A DNA stretch of 64,000 bases from Pacificimonas sp963710205 (GCA_963710205.1 CAVPZG010000001.1:265529-329528); one strand, 5' to 3'; positions 18,274-27,457 are shown, counted from the stretch's first letter. Translations and numbers: made by a program. Notes: a model not told the origin generated them from the sequence alone.

Positions 18274-20031
18274 GTGAACGGAGACAACAGGAATTTGCTG
18301 CTCGCGCTGGTGCTGAGCATAGCCGTACTGTTCGCCTGGTCAGCGCTGTCGGAGCGGTTTCTGCCGACGGCGGCCGAGCCGTCCACCGAATTCGTGGAGG
18401 GCGAGCAGGTCGTGCTCCCCGATCCCGACGCCGGACCTCTCGGCGCCGCACCCGTGACGTTGCGAGAGCGCTCCGCCGTGCTGTCCGACAGTCCCCGCGT
18501 CGTCATCGACACGCCTGCGCTGTCGGGCTCCATCAATCTGACCGGTGCGCGCATCGATGATCTGCTGCTGAAACGGCATTTCGAGACGCTGGAAGACGAT
18601 AGCAATATCCGTCTTTTCTCGCCCGCCGGCGCGCGCGGCTCCTATTTCGCCCAGATCGGCTGGACGGGCCAGGGCGAACTGCCGACAGCGAAAACGCGCT
18701 GGGAGGCGGACGCCGAGCGGCTGACACCCGATAATCCCGTGACGCTGGCCTGGACCAATGGCAGCGGCGTGCGCTTCCTGATCGAGTTCGCTGTCGATGA
18801 GAATTATGTCTTCACGGCGCGGCAGCGGATCGAGAATCGGGGGGCGAGCGCCGTCATCGCACGGCCCTATGGTCTGATCGCGCGCGACGGCATTGGCGAC
18901 GATGAGTCCACGTTCAACGCACATGTCGGCCCGATCAGCGCGACGGCGGCGGAAACCAGTTACGAGCTCGACTATGACGACGTGGCAGAGGCTCCAGGAC
19001 GAATGGACGTTGACGCATCTGGCGGCTGGCTAGGCTTCACAGACACCTATTGGCTGTCCGCGCTCATCGATGAAACCGGTCCGGTCACAGCGAATTTTCG
19101 GAAGGGCGCGCGCGCGGAAAGCTTTGAAGCCGTCATGCAGGGCGAACCGCTCGCCGTCGGTCCGAATGCGGCGGCGACAAGTGCCATCCGTATCTTTGCG
19201 GGCGCAAAGGAAATCGACCTTCTCGACCGCTATGAACAGGGCGGTATCGCGCGGCTGGAAAGCAGCGTCGACTGGGGCTGGTTCGGGCTGATCGCACGGC
19301 CGATCTACCACCTGCTGGCCTGGCTGTTCGGCATGGTCGGCAATTTTGGTGTCGCGATCATTCTGCTTGTGGTGATCATTCGCGTCATTCTGTTCCCGAT
19401 CGCCAACAAGCAGTTTGAATCCATGGCGAAAATGCGCCGTCTGCAGCCAAAGCTGAAAGTGCTGCAGGAGCGCTACAAGGAGGACAAGCCAGAACTGCAG
19501 AAGCAGATGATGGCGCTCTACAAGGAGGAAAAGGCCAATCCGCTCGCAGGCTGTCTGCCGATTCTGCTTCAGATTCCGATTTTCTATGCCCTGTATAAAA
19601 CGCTGCTTCTCGCCATCGACGTGCGTCACGAACCCTTTGCGCTTTGGCTGAAGGATCTGAGCGCGCCCGATCCGCTGACGCCCGTAAACCTGTTCGGCTT
19701 TCTGCCGTTCGATCCGCCGTCGATGATCGCCATCGGCGTTCTACCGATCTTCCTGGGCTTCACCATGTGGCTGCAGTTCAAGCTGAACCCCGCGCCCATG
19801 GACGAAATGCAGCAGAAGGTGTTCAGCATCCTCCCCTGGGTGTTCATGGTCATCATGGCGCCTTTCGCAGCGGGTCTGCAGCTGTACTGGACGACCAACA
19901 ACATCCTTTCCATCGCGCAGCAATATGTTCTCATTCGCAAATATCCGCCCGATCCGGTCCCCGAAAAGACGGATGCCGAAAAAGCGGGGGGCGAAAAGGC
20001 GAATGGCGGAAAGGCGGAAAAGGCCAAGTGA
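18274..20031 (+). CDS. yidC: Membrane protein insertase YidC
   Basis: This 585 aa inner-membrane protein inserts and folds membrane proteins with or without SecYEG. The N-terminal transmembrane segment (NLLLALVLSIAVLFAWSAL) is followed by the large periplasmic domain of Gram-negative YidC (about residues 60-330). The conserved C-terminal 60KD_IMP domain then starts at SVDWGWFGLIARPIYHLL. NPLAGCLPILLQIPIFYALYK and LQLYWTTNNILSIAQQY are diagnostic. The charged, repetitive tail (EKAGGEKANGGKAEKAK) fits the usual basic C-terminus. It starts with GTG directly after the yidD stop. Confidence 0.96.
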   Translation: MNGDNRNLLLALVLSIAVLFAWSALSERFLPTAAEPSTEFVEGEQVVLPDPDAGPLGAAPVTLRERSAVLSDSPRVVIDTPALSGSINLTGARIDDLLLKRHFETLEDDSNIRLFSPAGARGSYFAQIGWTGQGELPTAKTRWEADAERLTPDNPVTLAWTNGSGVRFLIEFAVDENYVFTARQRIENRGASAVIARPYGLIARDGIGDDESTFNAHVGPISATAAETSYELDYDDVAEAPGRMDVDASGGWLGFTDTYWLSALIDETGPVTANFRKGARAESFEAVMQGEPLAVGPNAAATSAIRIFAGAKEIDLLDRYEQGGIARLESSVDWGWFGLIARPIYHLLAWLFGMVGNFGVAIILLVVIIRVILFPIANKQFESMAKMRRLQPKLKVLQERYKEDKPELQKQMMALYKEEKANPLAGCLPILLQIPIFYALYKTLLLAIDVRHEPFALWLKDLSAPDPLTPVNLFGFLPFDPPSMIAIGVLPIFLGFTMWLQFKLNPAPMDEMQQKVFSILPWVFMVIMAPFAAGLQLYWTTNNILSIAQQYVLIRKYPPDPVPEKTDAEKAGGEKANGGKAEKAK

Positions 20032-20049
20032 CCATCCACGGCAACCCTC

Positions 20050-20679
20050 ATGGCGCTTAGCGGCGAGGAACGGCACGCGCGCAACCTGTTTCGGGAGGGT
20101 GCCGCCTTTTCGAAATCGGTGGCGGACATGGACATGCTGCCCGAAGACGACGTGCCCGAAATCGCCTTCGCCGGCCGGTCGAATGTCGGAAAATCCTCGC
20201 TGCTCAACGCACTGACCACGAAGGATGGCCTGGCGCGCACGTCGAACACGCCGGGACGGACACAGCTCCTCAACCTTTTCCCGGTGGGCGATCCGCCGCT
20301 GATGCGCCTCGTCGATATGCCGGGCTATGGCTATGCCAAGGCACCAAAACAGGTTGTCGATCAATGGAAGCGGCTGGTTTTCGACTATCTTCGCGGTCGC
20401 CGCAATCTGAAACGCGTGATGCTGCTGATCGATGCCCGGCGCGGCGTGAAGCCCGTCGATGAAGAGGTGATGTCGCTGCTGGACGAGGCGGCGGTGACCT
20501 ATCAGCTTGTGCTGACGAAGACCGACAAGATGAAGAAGGTCGAAACCTTGGTCGACCTTGCCGCCGCTGCCGTTGCGCGGCGGCCGGCCGCCTTTCCGGA
20601 GGTGCGCGCCACCAGTTCCGAGAAAAATTACGGCATCGACAGTCTGCGGGTCGAAATCCTCGACACCGCACGGGAGTAG
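20050..20679 (+). CDS. engB: Ribosome biogenesis GTP-binding protein EngB (YihA/YsxC)
   Basis: A 209 aa GTPase needed for assembly of the 50S subunit. The G motifs are all present: GRSNVGKSSLLNAL (G1), the threonine in NTPGRTQLLN (G2), DMPGYGYAK (G3) and TKTDK (G4), with ATSSEKNYG as G5. The ATG at 20050 lies 18 bases after the yidC stop, keeping it in the rpmH-yidC operon, an order also common in other alphaproteobacteria. The length and motif spacing are normal. Confidence 0.95.
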   Translation: MALSGEERHARNLFREGAAFSKSVADMDMLPEDDVPEIAFAGRSNVGKSSLLNALTTKDGLARTSNTPGRTQLLNLFPVGDPPLMRLVDMPGYGYAKAPKQVVDQWKRLVFDYLRGRRNLKRVMLLIDARRGVKPVDEEVMSLLDEAAVTYQLVLTKTDKMKKVETLVDLAAAAVARRPAAFPEVRATSSEKNYGIDSLRVEILDTARE

Positions 20680-20685
20680 CTGACC

Positions 20686-21376
20686 ATGAGGATCATTCTC
20701 GGCAATAAGCGCTATTCAAGCTGGAGCCTGCGGGGATGGCTGGCTGTAAAGCAGACCGGTCGCCCGTTCAGCGAAGTCGTGATGCCGATGGATACACCGG
20801 AATGGTTCGAAAAGAAGCAAGATACGAACCTGATGCCCTCGTCAAAAGTGCCGACACTTTGGGACGGAGAGGTCGCGGTCTGGGAAAGCATGGCGATTAT
20901 CGACTGGCTGGCGGACCGTTATGGCCAGGCCGCCTACTGGCCGGTCGATGGCGCGGCCCGTGCGTTCGCGCGGTCGATAGCCTGCGAGATGCACGCGGGC
21001 TTCACGGCGCTTCGCACACAATGTCCAATGGATGTTTGCCGCACATATGACGGTTTTCGTCTGACGGAAGAGACAAAGGCCGATGTGGCGCGCATCGCCG
21101 CGCTTTGGACGCGGGCGCGCGAGGATCATGGCGATGGCGGCCCCTATCTGTTTGGCGCGTTTGGCGCTGCCGACATGATGTTTGCGCCGGTCGTGATGCG
21201 GTTTCGCACCTATCGGACGACAATTGTCCGGCGCGGCGGCAGACTATCAGGCATCGATGTGCGCGCATCCATGGATCACCGAATGGTGCGCGGACGCGGA
21301 AAACGAGCCTGACGCCTGGGAAATCACCCGCTATGCCGAGCAGGCAAAGCAGTATCTGGGCGAAATGCCCGCGTAA
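20686..21376 (+). CDS. Glutathione S-transferase family protein, one frameshift near the C-terminus
   Basis: The N-terminal thioredoxin-like domain (RIILGNKRYSSWSLRGWLAV, KVPTLWDGEVAVWESMAIIDWLA) has the SSWSLR active-site region, the cis-Pro and the ES pair that bind glutathione. The helical C-terminal domain follows from about residue 90. Near 21225 the original frame turns into low-quality sequence, while the next frame continues as ADYQASMCAHPWITEWCADA...AKQYLGEMPA to a TAA at 21376. A one-base insertion therefore separates about 180 good residues from the true tail of about 50. The repaired length (about 229 aa) is normal. The substrate is unknown. It follows engB by 6 bases. Confidence 0.85.
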
Positions 21377-21390
21377 GAGGATAGCAGTCT

Positions 21391-22254
21391 ATGCATAAGA
21401 TCGGAGTGGTCGGCTCTGGCCAGATGGGCCGGGGCATCGCGCAGGTATCCGCGGAAGCGGGCTATGACGTCGTCATGTCCGATGTCGAGGAGGACCGGGC
21501 CATTGCAGGTAAAACAGGCATCGAGCAGAGCCTGATGAAACTGGTGGCGCGCGGGAAGATCGACGAGGACGCGGCGAAGGCCACGCTGACGCGCATCTTG
21601 CCGACCGCCGATCTGGCCGAATTCGCCGACTGCGATTTCATCATCGAGGCGGCGACAGAGGCGGAGGCGGTGAAGCGCAAGATTTTCGCTTCGCTGCGCC
21701 CCAAGCCGGACGCGATCCTGGCAACCAACACATCGTCGATTTCCATCACCGGACTTGCGACGCATACCGACCGGCCGGACCAGTTCCTCGGCCTGCATTT
21801 CTTCAATCCCGTACCGCTGATGAAGCTGATCGAGATCATTCCCGGCCTGGCGACCTCGCCAGAAACGGTCGCCACCGTGCGCGCCTATTGCGAGACGATC
21901 GGCAAGCAGCCGATCGAGGCGGAGGATCGCCCCGCCTTCATCGTCAACCGCATCCTTTGTCCGATGATGAACGAGGCGATTTTCGCGCTGGGAGAACGCG
22001 CGGGCACGGTCGAGGACATCGACAAGGGGCTGGTGCTGGGCGCGAATCACCCGATGGGGCCGCTGACGCTGGCGGATTTCGTCGGCCTGGATACGCTGTT
22101 CGCCATCATGCAGGTCATGCAGCGCGAAACCGGCGACCAGAAGTACCGCCCTGCGCCGCTCCTCAACAAATATGTCGAGGCTGGCTGGCTGGGACGCAAG
22201 TCAGGACGCGGCTTTTACGACTATTCCGGAGAAACCCCGGTTCCGACACGCTAG
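21391..22254 (+). CDS. 3-hydroxybutyryl-CoA dehydrogenase (3-hydroxyacyl-CoA dehydrogenase family)
   Basis: A 287 aa soluble NAD(P)-dependent enzyme that interconverts 3-hydroxybutyryl-CoA and acetoacetyl-CoA. The Rossmann motif GSGQMGRGIAQVSAEAG is at the N-terminus. The catalytic region LGLHFFNPVPLMKLIEIIPG carries the conserved His and the FFNP signature, and NRILCPMMNEAIFALGE opens the C-terminal dimerisation domain. The length matches the single-domain bacterial HBD type rather than FadB. The ATG at 21391 follows the GST gene by 14 bases. It could serve fatty acid, amino acid or polyhydroxybutyrate metabolism; no pathway partner is adjacent. Confidence 0.92.
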   Translation: MHKIGVVGSGQMGRGIAQVSAEAGYDVVMSDVEEDRAIAGKTGIEQSLMKLVARGKIDEDAAKATLTRILPTADLAEFADCDFIIEAATEAEAVKRKIFASLRPKPDAILATNTSSISITGLATHTDRPDQFLGLHFFNPVPLMKLIEIIPGLATSPETVATVRAYCETIGKQPIEAEDRPAFIVNRILCPMMNEAIFALGERAGTVEDIDKGLVLGANHPMGPLTLADFVGLDTLFAIMQVMQRETGDQKYRPAPLLNKYVEAGWLGRKSGRGFYDYSGETPVPTR

Positions 22255-22305
22255 TGGAGCCAAAAGGCATGCGGACATTTTGCCGCATCCGGACGTTGGC
22301 GCTGC

Positions 22306-22920
22306 ATGACCGATGACAGGACCGAAAACCCGCTGGAAGATCTGATCGATGACGCGATCGACGCGGCCGACGGTGACACGCTGAGCGTTGGCGATTTGCT
22401 GGACGCCTTTGGAACGCGCAGTTTCGGGCCGGTCATCGCCATGCTTGCCCTGATCGATATCACGCCCATCGGGGCCGTGCCCTTTCTACCCATGCTGCTC
22501 GCCGCTCTCATCCTGCTAATCTCCGTTCAGCTGCTGTTCGGCAAGACTCACCCTTGGATTCCGGCAGCCATTCGCGAGCGGACAGTCGAAACCGATCGCG
22601 TCGAACAGGCTCGCCGCAAAAGCTCGAAATGGTTGAGGCGGATCGACCGTGTCGTCACCCCGCGCCTTCAATGGGCGACGGGCGGAACCGCGCAATGGCT
22701 GGCAGCCGTCTGTGTCTGTCTGCTCGCGCTGGTCATGGGCGCGCCGCCGCTGGAACTGATCCCCTACGCCACCGCTGTTCCCGCCGCCGTCATCCTGCTG
22801 TTCGGGCTGGGCCTGATGGCACGTGACGGACTGCTGATGCTAATGGGCTTTGCCGGGACAGGAATCGCCCTGTGGGTGTCCTATAGCTGGATATTCGCCG
22901 CCGGAAATGGCTCCGGCTGA
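22306..22920 (+). CDS. Exopolysaccharide synthesis protein ExoD family
   Basis: A 204 aa inner-membrane protein with ExoD-like organisation: a short acidic cytoplasmic N-terminus (ENPLEDLIDDAIDAADGD) with the LLDAFGTRSFGPVIAMLALIDITPIGAVPF core, then about four hydrophobic segments. ExoD was described in rhizobia as affecting exopolysaccharide production; its molecular role is unknown. The last 81 bp overlap, antisense, the 3' end of the CDF gene. The start is ATG at 22306, 51 bases after the dehydrogenase. Confidence 0.8.
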   Translation: MTDDRTENPLEDLIDDAIDAADGDTLSVGDLLDAFGTRSFGPVIAMLALIDITPIGAVPFLPMLLAALILLISVQLLFGKTHPWIPAAIRERTVETDRVEQARRKSSKWLRRIDRVVTPRLQWATGGTAQWLAAVCVCLLALVMGAPPLELIPYATAVPAAVILLFGLGLMARDGLLMLMGFAGTGIALWVSYSWIFAAGNGSG

Positions 22921-23844
22921 CGCCGCGCGACCGATTTCAATGGTCGCATGCTCCACGTGAAACCGGTCCAACAGGCGCGCGCGAATGGCCGCGCAGGCCG
23001 CTGGCCCGGCGATGTCCGGCTCTACCAGCGCGTGCAGGGTCATCATCGGCCGGTTCTGGGTAATCGACCAGGCATGGATGTGATCGACCGAAACCAGCCC
23101 CGGTATGTTGGCGATGAGGTCGGCAGCGACCTTGTCGCTTTCGAGGCCGTCAGGTGCGGCCTCCAGCAGGATATGCGCGCTTTCCTTCGTCACGTTCCAG
23201 GCGCTTTTCAGAATGATGATAGCGACGAGGACGGACAGGATTGGATCGGCGGGCATCCAGCCGGTCAGGATGATGATCCCCGCCGCGCCGATGGCGGCGA
23301 CGGATCCGAGCAGGTCGCCCATGACGTGCAGCGACGCGGCCCGGATGTTGAGATTGCTTCCCTCCCCCCGCGACAGCAGCCAGAGCGCAACAAGGTTGAC
23401 GATCAGGCCAAGGACAGCGACGGCGAGCATCTCCCCGCCCATCACCGCGATGGGTGACATCAGCCGCTGCGCCGCCTCCCAGATGATGATTGCCGCGATG
23501 ACGAACAGGCTGATGCCATTCACGAAGGCGACGAGCACGGAAAAGCGGTCGAAGCCATAGGTGCGCCGCCAGTCGGCGGGGCGCTGTGCCAGCCGAAAGG
23601 CCAGCCAGGCCATCGCCAGCGCGCCAAAATCGGTCAGCATGTGGCCAGCGTCCGCCAGCAAGGCGAGCGAGCCGGAAATGTAACCGCCCGCCACCTCGAC
23701 CAGCATGAACGCGCCGGTGAGGAGGGCCGCGAAGCCTACCGCGCGGCGGTTCTTCTCCGTGACTTCAGGGGCATGGCTATGTGCTGCCCCATGATCATGG
23801 CCGTGACCATGGTTGTGCTGATCGTGATCATGCCCGCTTCCCAT
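22840..23844 (-). CDS. Cation diffusion facilitator (CzcD-like) metal exporter
   Basis: This is an inner-membrane zinc/cobalt-type exporter. The His-rich N-terminus (GHDHDQHNHGHGHDHGAAHSH) probably gathers metal. Six membrane segments follow, with LLADAGHMLTDFGALAMAWLA (segment II) and ASLHVMGDLLGSVAAIGA (segment V) carrying the HxxxD pairs that form the transport site. The C-terminal cytoplasmic domain has DHIHAWSITQNRPMMTLHALVE. I use ATG at 23844; a TTG lies 9 bases upstream. The tail runs 81 bp into the convergent exoD gene and its last 25 or so residues are not family-like, so a frameshift near the end is possible. A palindromic element lies about 50-80 bases upstream. Confidence 0.92.
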   Translation of the reverse strand: MGSGHDHDQHNHGHGHDHGAAHSHAPEVTEKNRRAVGFAALLTGAFMLVEVAGGYISGSLALLADAGHMLTDFGALAMAWLAFRLAQRPADWRRTYGFDRFSVLVAFVNGISLFVIAAIIIWEAAQRLMSPIAVMGGEMLAVAVLGLIVNLVALWLLSRGEGSNLNIRAASLHVMGDLLGSVAAIGAAGIIILTGWMPADPILSVLVAIIILKSAWNVTKESAHILLEAAPDGLESDKVAADLIANIPGLVSVDHIHAWSITQNRPMMTLHALVEPDIAGPAACAAIRARLLDRFHVEHATIEIGRAASAGAISGGEYPAIGHPQGDSCPGKAH

Positions 23845-23892
23845 CAGGCCCAAATGTCAGCACTCTTACGATTTGGCAAGTGATTCCAATTT

Positions 23893-23923
23893 GTTATGAT
23901 ATGTCATGGACTGACGTCATAAC
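23893..23923. promoter_or_regulatory. Operator-like imperfect palindrome upstream of the CDF metal exporter
   Basis: GTTATGA (23893-23899) pairs with TCATAAC (23917-23923), and the inner arms GTCA (23903-23906) and TGAC (23912-23915) also pair. The two sides differ only in inner spacing (TAT against G). It lies in the 137 bp between the divergent CDF and argB genes, within 80 bases of the exporter start, where a metal-responsive repressor (ArsR/SmtB or MerR type) would be expected to bind. Its function is inferred from symmetry and position only. Confidence 0.4.
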
Positions 23924-23981
23924 ATCACCTTTCCGCTTATGCGCTTTCGCCTCAACGTCGCTGCGACTATAGCCCCGCGCC

Positions 23982-24911
23982 ATGACCCGAAACCACGCCC
24001 CCGACCCCGCCATGCTGGCAAAAGCCGAAACGCTGACTGAGGCGCTGCCCTATATCCAGAAATATGAGGGCCGCATCTTCGTCGTGAAATATGGCGGTCA
24101 CGCCATGGGCAATGCGGCAAAGGCGCTGGAATTCGCTCAGGATATCGTCCTTCTCAAAACCGTCGGCATCCATCCCGTCGTGGTGCATGGCGGCGGGCCG
24201 CAGATCGGTGAAATGCTGGCACGGGTCGGCGTTGAAAGCGCGTTTGTCGACGGGCTGCGCGTGACCGATGCGGAAACGGCAAAGATCGCCGAGATGGTTC
24301 TGGGCGGCGCGATCAACAAGGAAATCGTCCGCTGGATCGGCGCGGCTGGCGGCCGTGCGGTGGGGCTTTCCGGCAAGGATGCCGGGCTGGTCACCGCGCG
24401 CAAGCTGACGCGGACGAAAGCCGACCCCGACAGTCTGATCGAACATGAAATCGACCTGGGCTTCGTGGGCGAGCCGACCCGTGTGGACCGGCGCGTCCTC
24501 GATACGCTGATCGGCGACGGTATCGTGCCGGTAATTGCCCCTGTCGCGCTGGGCGAGGACGGGCACACCTATAATGTCAACGCCGACACCATGGCGGGCG
24601 CGGTCGCCTCGGCGCTGGGGGCCGCGCGGCTCATGCTGCTGACCGACGTTCCGGGCGTTCTGGCGAAGGACAGGTCCCTGCTGACCGACCTTGACCCGGC
24701 CAAGGTAGCTGCCCTGATCGAGGATGGTACGATTTCGGGCGGCATGATTCCCAAGCTCGAAACCTGCCTTAATGCGATTGACGGCGGCGTCGAGGCGGCC
24801 GTCATTCTGGATGGACGCGTGTCGCATGGCCTGCTGCTCGAAATCTTCACGCGGCAGGGTGCGGGCACGCTTGTCAAACAGGCGGACCGGGGCCGACAGG
24901 AGTCGTTTTAG
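23982..24911 (+). CDS. argB: Acetylglutamate kinase
   Basis: A 309 aa amino-acid kinase that phosphorylates N-acetylglutamate, the second and usually regulated step of arginine synthesis. FVVKYGGHAMG binds the phosphates, and HPVVVHGGGPQIGEMLARVG is the hallmark N-acetylglutamate loop. LTDVPGVL and the C-terminal ISGGMIPKLETCLNAI complete the ATP-binding side. The extended N-terminus (about 25 residues before IFVVKYGG) is typical of the arginine-sensitive hexameric type. It is transcribed away from the CDF exporter; its 3' end overlaps the convergent MFS gene by 4 bp. Confidence 0.96.
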   Translation: MTRNHAPDPAMLAKAETLTEALPYIQKYEGRIFVVKYGGHAMGNAAKALEFAQDIVLLKTVGIHPVVVHGGGPQIGEMLARVGVESAFVDGLRVTDAETAKIAEMVLGGAINKEIVRWIGAAGGRAVGLSGKDAGLVTARKLTRTKADPDSLIEHEIDLGFVGEPTRVDRRVLDTLIGDGIVPVIAPVALGEDGHTYNVNADTMAGAVASALGAARLMLLTDVPGVLAKDRSLLTDLDPAKVAALIEDGTISGGMIPKLETCLNAIDGGVEAAVILDGRVSHGLLLEIFTRQGAGTLVKQADRGRQESF

Positions 24912-26182
24912 ACGACTTCCATGTCGGTCAACGCGCGTCGCAGTCGGCGAACGACGGGAATCAGCGTCAGATTGATTGCGCCCATCAGGGCGAGAATGGC
25001 GATGACGTTCCAACCAACGCCAAGCAGCGCGCCAGAAGCCAGCGCGAAGAGCACCATGAACGCGCTGTTTATGATGTTGTTGCCCGCGATGACCTGGGCG
25101 CGAAGGCCCGGTTCGCTCTTCATCTGAAGAATGGTGTAAAGCGGCACGATATAGGTACCGCCGCCAATGGCAAGGAGCGTCAGGTCGCCGAGGATGCGCC
25201 AGCTTTCAATACGGCCGAGAAAGGCGCCAATATCCATGAGCGCGCCGTCAGGCGCCGGATAGCTGGAAACGGCGAAATACAGGTCGAAAATGGCGAGGCT
25301 CATCAGGATGAGCGAGGCCGTCAGGGTGCGTGCCGACACCATGCCCGCAAGGACAGTGCCGATCACGAGGGAGCCGATGGCCATGCCCACCGAGAAGGCG
25401 GCGAGGAACATGGTCGCGACCGGCTCCGCGCCGTTCAGCATGTCCTTGACAAGGGGGATGAACAGGCTGGTGAAGACCGCGCCGATTGACCAGAACCAGC
25501 TGATCGCCAGAACGCAAAACCTTAAATGCCGCACGCGCCAGACATGACGGAGCACGCCGATGCTGCTGGCGAAAATGTTGGCCTGGACGGTGTGCGTCCC
25601 CGGCTCGGGCGGCGCAGCCGGAATGCCGAAAGACACGCCCCAGCCGAGAAGCGCAACGAGGAGGATGCCGGCCATCGCTGCCTCCGGCGCGATCAGGCCG
25701 CCGACGATCTGCCCGGTAAGCACGGAGACGAACGTCGCCGCCTCCACAAGCGCAGTGCCGCCCGTAATTTCCCGTTCCGAAAGATGCTGCGGCAGGATGG
25801 CATATTTGATCGGGCCGAAGAAGGTTGATTGCAGGCCCATCGCGAAGAGGACCACCAGCATGAGCGGGACCGCGCCCAGCCACATGGCGATGGCACCAAT
25901 CGCCATGATGAGGATCTCGCACCCCTTGATGATGCGCGCCGCCCGCGCCTTGTCCATGGCGTCGGCCACTTGTCCCGCCAGACCGGAGAACAGCACATAA
26001 GGCAGGATGAACAGGCCCGCGGACACGGCCACAAGCTGCGCCGCCTGATCCGGCATTTCCGCCATCAGCCGGTAGGTGATCAGGAACAGCAGCGCGGTGC
26101 GGTAGAGATTGTCGTTGAAGGCGCCCAGAAACAGCGCCCCCATCAGCGGCCCGAAACGGCGCGCGGCAAGCAGGTTCAGCAT
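24908..26182 (-). CDS. MFS transporter, LplT (lysophospholipid flippase)-like
   Basis: A 424 aa permease with 12 predicted membrane segments. The N-terminal GALFLGAFNDNLYRTALLFLITYRL is the signature of the LplT-like branch, which in many proteobacteria flips lysophospholipids inward or is fused to an acyltransferase (Aas). Here the acyltransferase domain is absent, so the transporter is stand-alone. I chose ATG at 26182 (GAAAGG upstream); a longer reading from 26221 adds 13 residues that do not fit the family. The substrate is inferred from family membership and could differ. Confidence 0.8.
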   Translation of the reverse strand: MLNLLAARRFGPLMGALFLGAFNDNLYRTALLFLITYRLMAEMPDQAAQLVAVSAGLFILPYVLFSGLAGQVADAMDKARAARIIKGCEILIMAIGAIAMWLGAVPLMLVVLFAMGLQSTFFGPIKYAILPQHLSEREITGGTALVEAATFVSVLTGQIVGGLIAPEAAMAGILLVALLGWGVSFGIPAAPPEPGTHTVQANIFASSIGVLRHVWRVRHLRFCVLAISWFWSIGAVFTSLFIPLVKDMLNGAEPVATMFLAAFSVGMAIGSLVIGTVLAGMVSARTLTASLILMSLAIFDLYFAVSSYPAPDGALMDIGAFLGRIESWRILGDLTLLAIGGGTYIVPLYTILQMKSEPGLRAQVIAGNNIINSAFMVLFALASGALLGVGWNVIAILALMGAINLTLIPVVRRLRRALTDMEVV

Positions 26183-26308
26183 AGTTGCCTTTCCCGGTGA
26201 GTGGCGGCAACATGTTCGCATTGTGTCATGGCGTCAGCGTGACCGGCGCAGTGTTGCTTTCCCGTACCAGCGTTCATCGAGCCACAATCCGATACGAGGG
26301 GAATTTCC

Positions 26309-27073
26309 ATGCCGTTTTCAAAGACCGTCCTGCTGCTATCCGCCGCGCTGTGCCTTGGCGCAACTGCCGCACAGGCGCAATCGTCAGGCCGCAAGGCGCA
26401 GGAACAAAGCGCGGCGGAACTGCCGACCTGCACGCAGAAGCTGGGGACGGTTTCCATCGTGGAACCGGACGACAACTGGTGGCGCGCGCTGGGCCTCTCC
26501 AGCCCCGAAGCCGTCATCAAGCTCTTCGTCATGCGATCGGGCTGTTTTGGTCTGGTGGATCGCGGGCGCGGCCTGAGCAGCCGCAACATCGAACGCGCGC
26601 TCGCCGACAATGGCGAGCTGCAGGAAGGAAGCAATATCGGCAAACGCCAGGTGAAGGCTGCCGATTATTTCCTCGTTCCCGACCTTGTCACGTCGAACAA
26701 CAATTCGGGCGGCAGCGGCATTGGCGGACTTGTCGGCGGCCTTATCGGCAACCGCACGCTCGGCGCCCTTGCGGGCGGTCTGTCGGTGAAGAGCAAGGAA
26801 GCGACGGTCATGCTGACCCTCGTCAATGCCCGTACAACGGAGCAGGAGCGCATTTCCGAGGGCTATTTCCGCAAGAAGGATCTGAAATTTGCGCTAGGCG
26901 GCGGAGGCGGCTGGTGGGGCGGCTTCGGTGCCGTCGGCGGCCAGGGCTATGAGAACACCGCCATCGGCCAGGTCATCACGCTTGCGTATCTGGACGCCTA
27001 CAAGCAAATGGTCGGCCAGATGGGCGGCCTGCCGCTCGATCCGAGCGCGGCGGCACCGCAGGCACGGGAATAG
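26309..27073 (+). CDS. CsgG-like secreted assembly/envelope protein
   Basis: A 254 aa exported protein with the signal peptide LLLSAALCLGATAAQAQ. The core resembles CsgG/HfaB proteins: KLGTVSIVEPDDNWW, KLFVMRSGCFGLVDRGRGLSSRNIERAL, AADYFLVPDLVTSNN, and a glycine-rich segment (SGGSGIGGLVGGLIGNRTLGALAGGL) followed by VMLTLVNARTTEQE. It lacks a lipobox cysteine after the signal, unlike true CsgG, so it is probably soluble in the periplasm. CsgG-type proteins form export pores or sense envelope state. No curli subunit genes are near, so the role is open. Confidence 0.7.
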   Translation: MPFSKTVLLLSAALCLGATAAQAQSSGRKAQEQSAAELPTCTQKLGTVSIVEPDDNWWRALGLSSPEAVIKLFVMRSGCFGLVDRGRGLSSRNIERALADNGELQEGSNIGKRQVKAADYFLVPDLVTSNNNSGGSGIGGLVGGLIGNRTLGALAGGLSVKSKEATVMLTLVNARTTEQERISEGYFRKKDLKFALGGGGGWWGGFGAVGGQGYENTAIGQVITLAYLDAYKQMVGQMGGLPLDPSAAAPQARE

Positions 27074-27099
27074 CATTTGGAAAAAGACGGAAAAACGAG

Positions 27100-27456
27100 G
27101 TGGCGGTGACGTCCGGTACAGACGATCTGACCCAGAACAAGCCGCTGATCACGGCGATTGTCATGCTGGTCGGCGCCGTCACCGGCCTCCCTATCCTGCT
27201 CGCGGCCATCATGGCCTGGATCTTCAAGGGGGATGTGGCTGCGGACAGCTGGGAGGCGACGCATTACCGCTATCACCTCCGCACCTTCTGGGGCGCGGTG
27301 CTGGCAACGGTGGCCGCCTTCATCCTGGTCGTGCTGCTCATCGGCTTTCTGATGTTCCCGCTGATCGCGATCTGGGTGGTCATTCGGTCCATCATTCCGC
27401 TTCTGAAGGCCAATGACCGCCAGCCCATGCCAAATCCCGAAACATGGCTGTTCTAG
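27100..27456 (+). CDS. DUF4870-like small membrane protein
   Basis: This 118 aa protein has three to four hydrophobic segments (ITAIVMLVGAVTGLPILLAAIMAWIF, AVLATVAAFILVVLLIGFLMFPLIAIWVVIRSI) and WEATHYRYHLRTFW between them. The layout matches DUF4870-like membrane proteins of unknown function. It ends with NPETWLF at a TAG that directly precedes the NUDIX gene. The spacing to the CsgG-like gene (26 bases) suggests a common transcript. Confidence 0.65.
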   Translation: MAVTSGTDDLTQNKPLITAIVMLVGAVTGLPILLAAIMAWIFKGDVAADSWEATHYRYHLRTFWGAVLATVAAFILVVLLIGFLMFPLIAIWVVIRSIIPLLKANDRQPMPNPETWLF

Positions 27457-27457
27457 A

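Noticed and set aside
24901..24917. Six-base hairpin AGTCGT/ACGACT at the argB and MFS gene ends
   Set aside because: The stem is too short and lies in coding sequence of both genes, so a terminator role is not supported.
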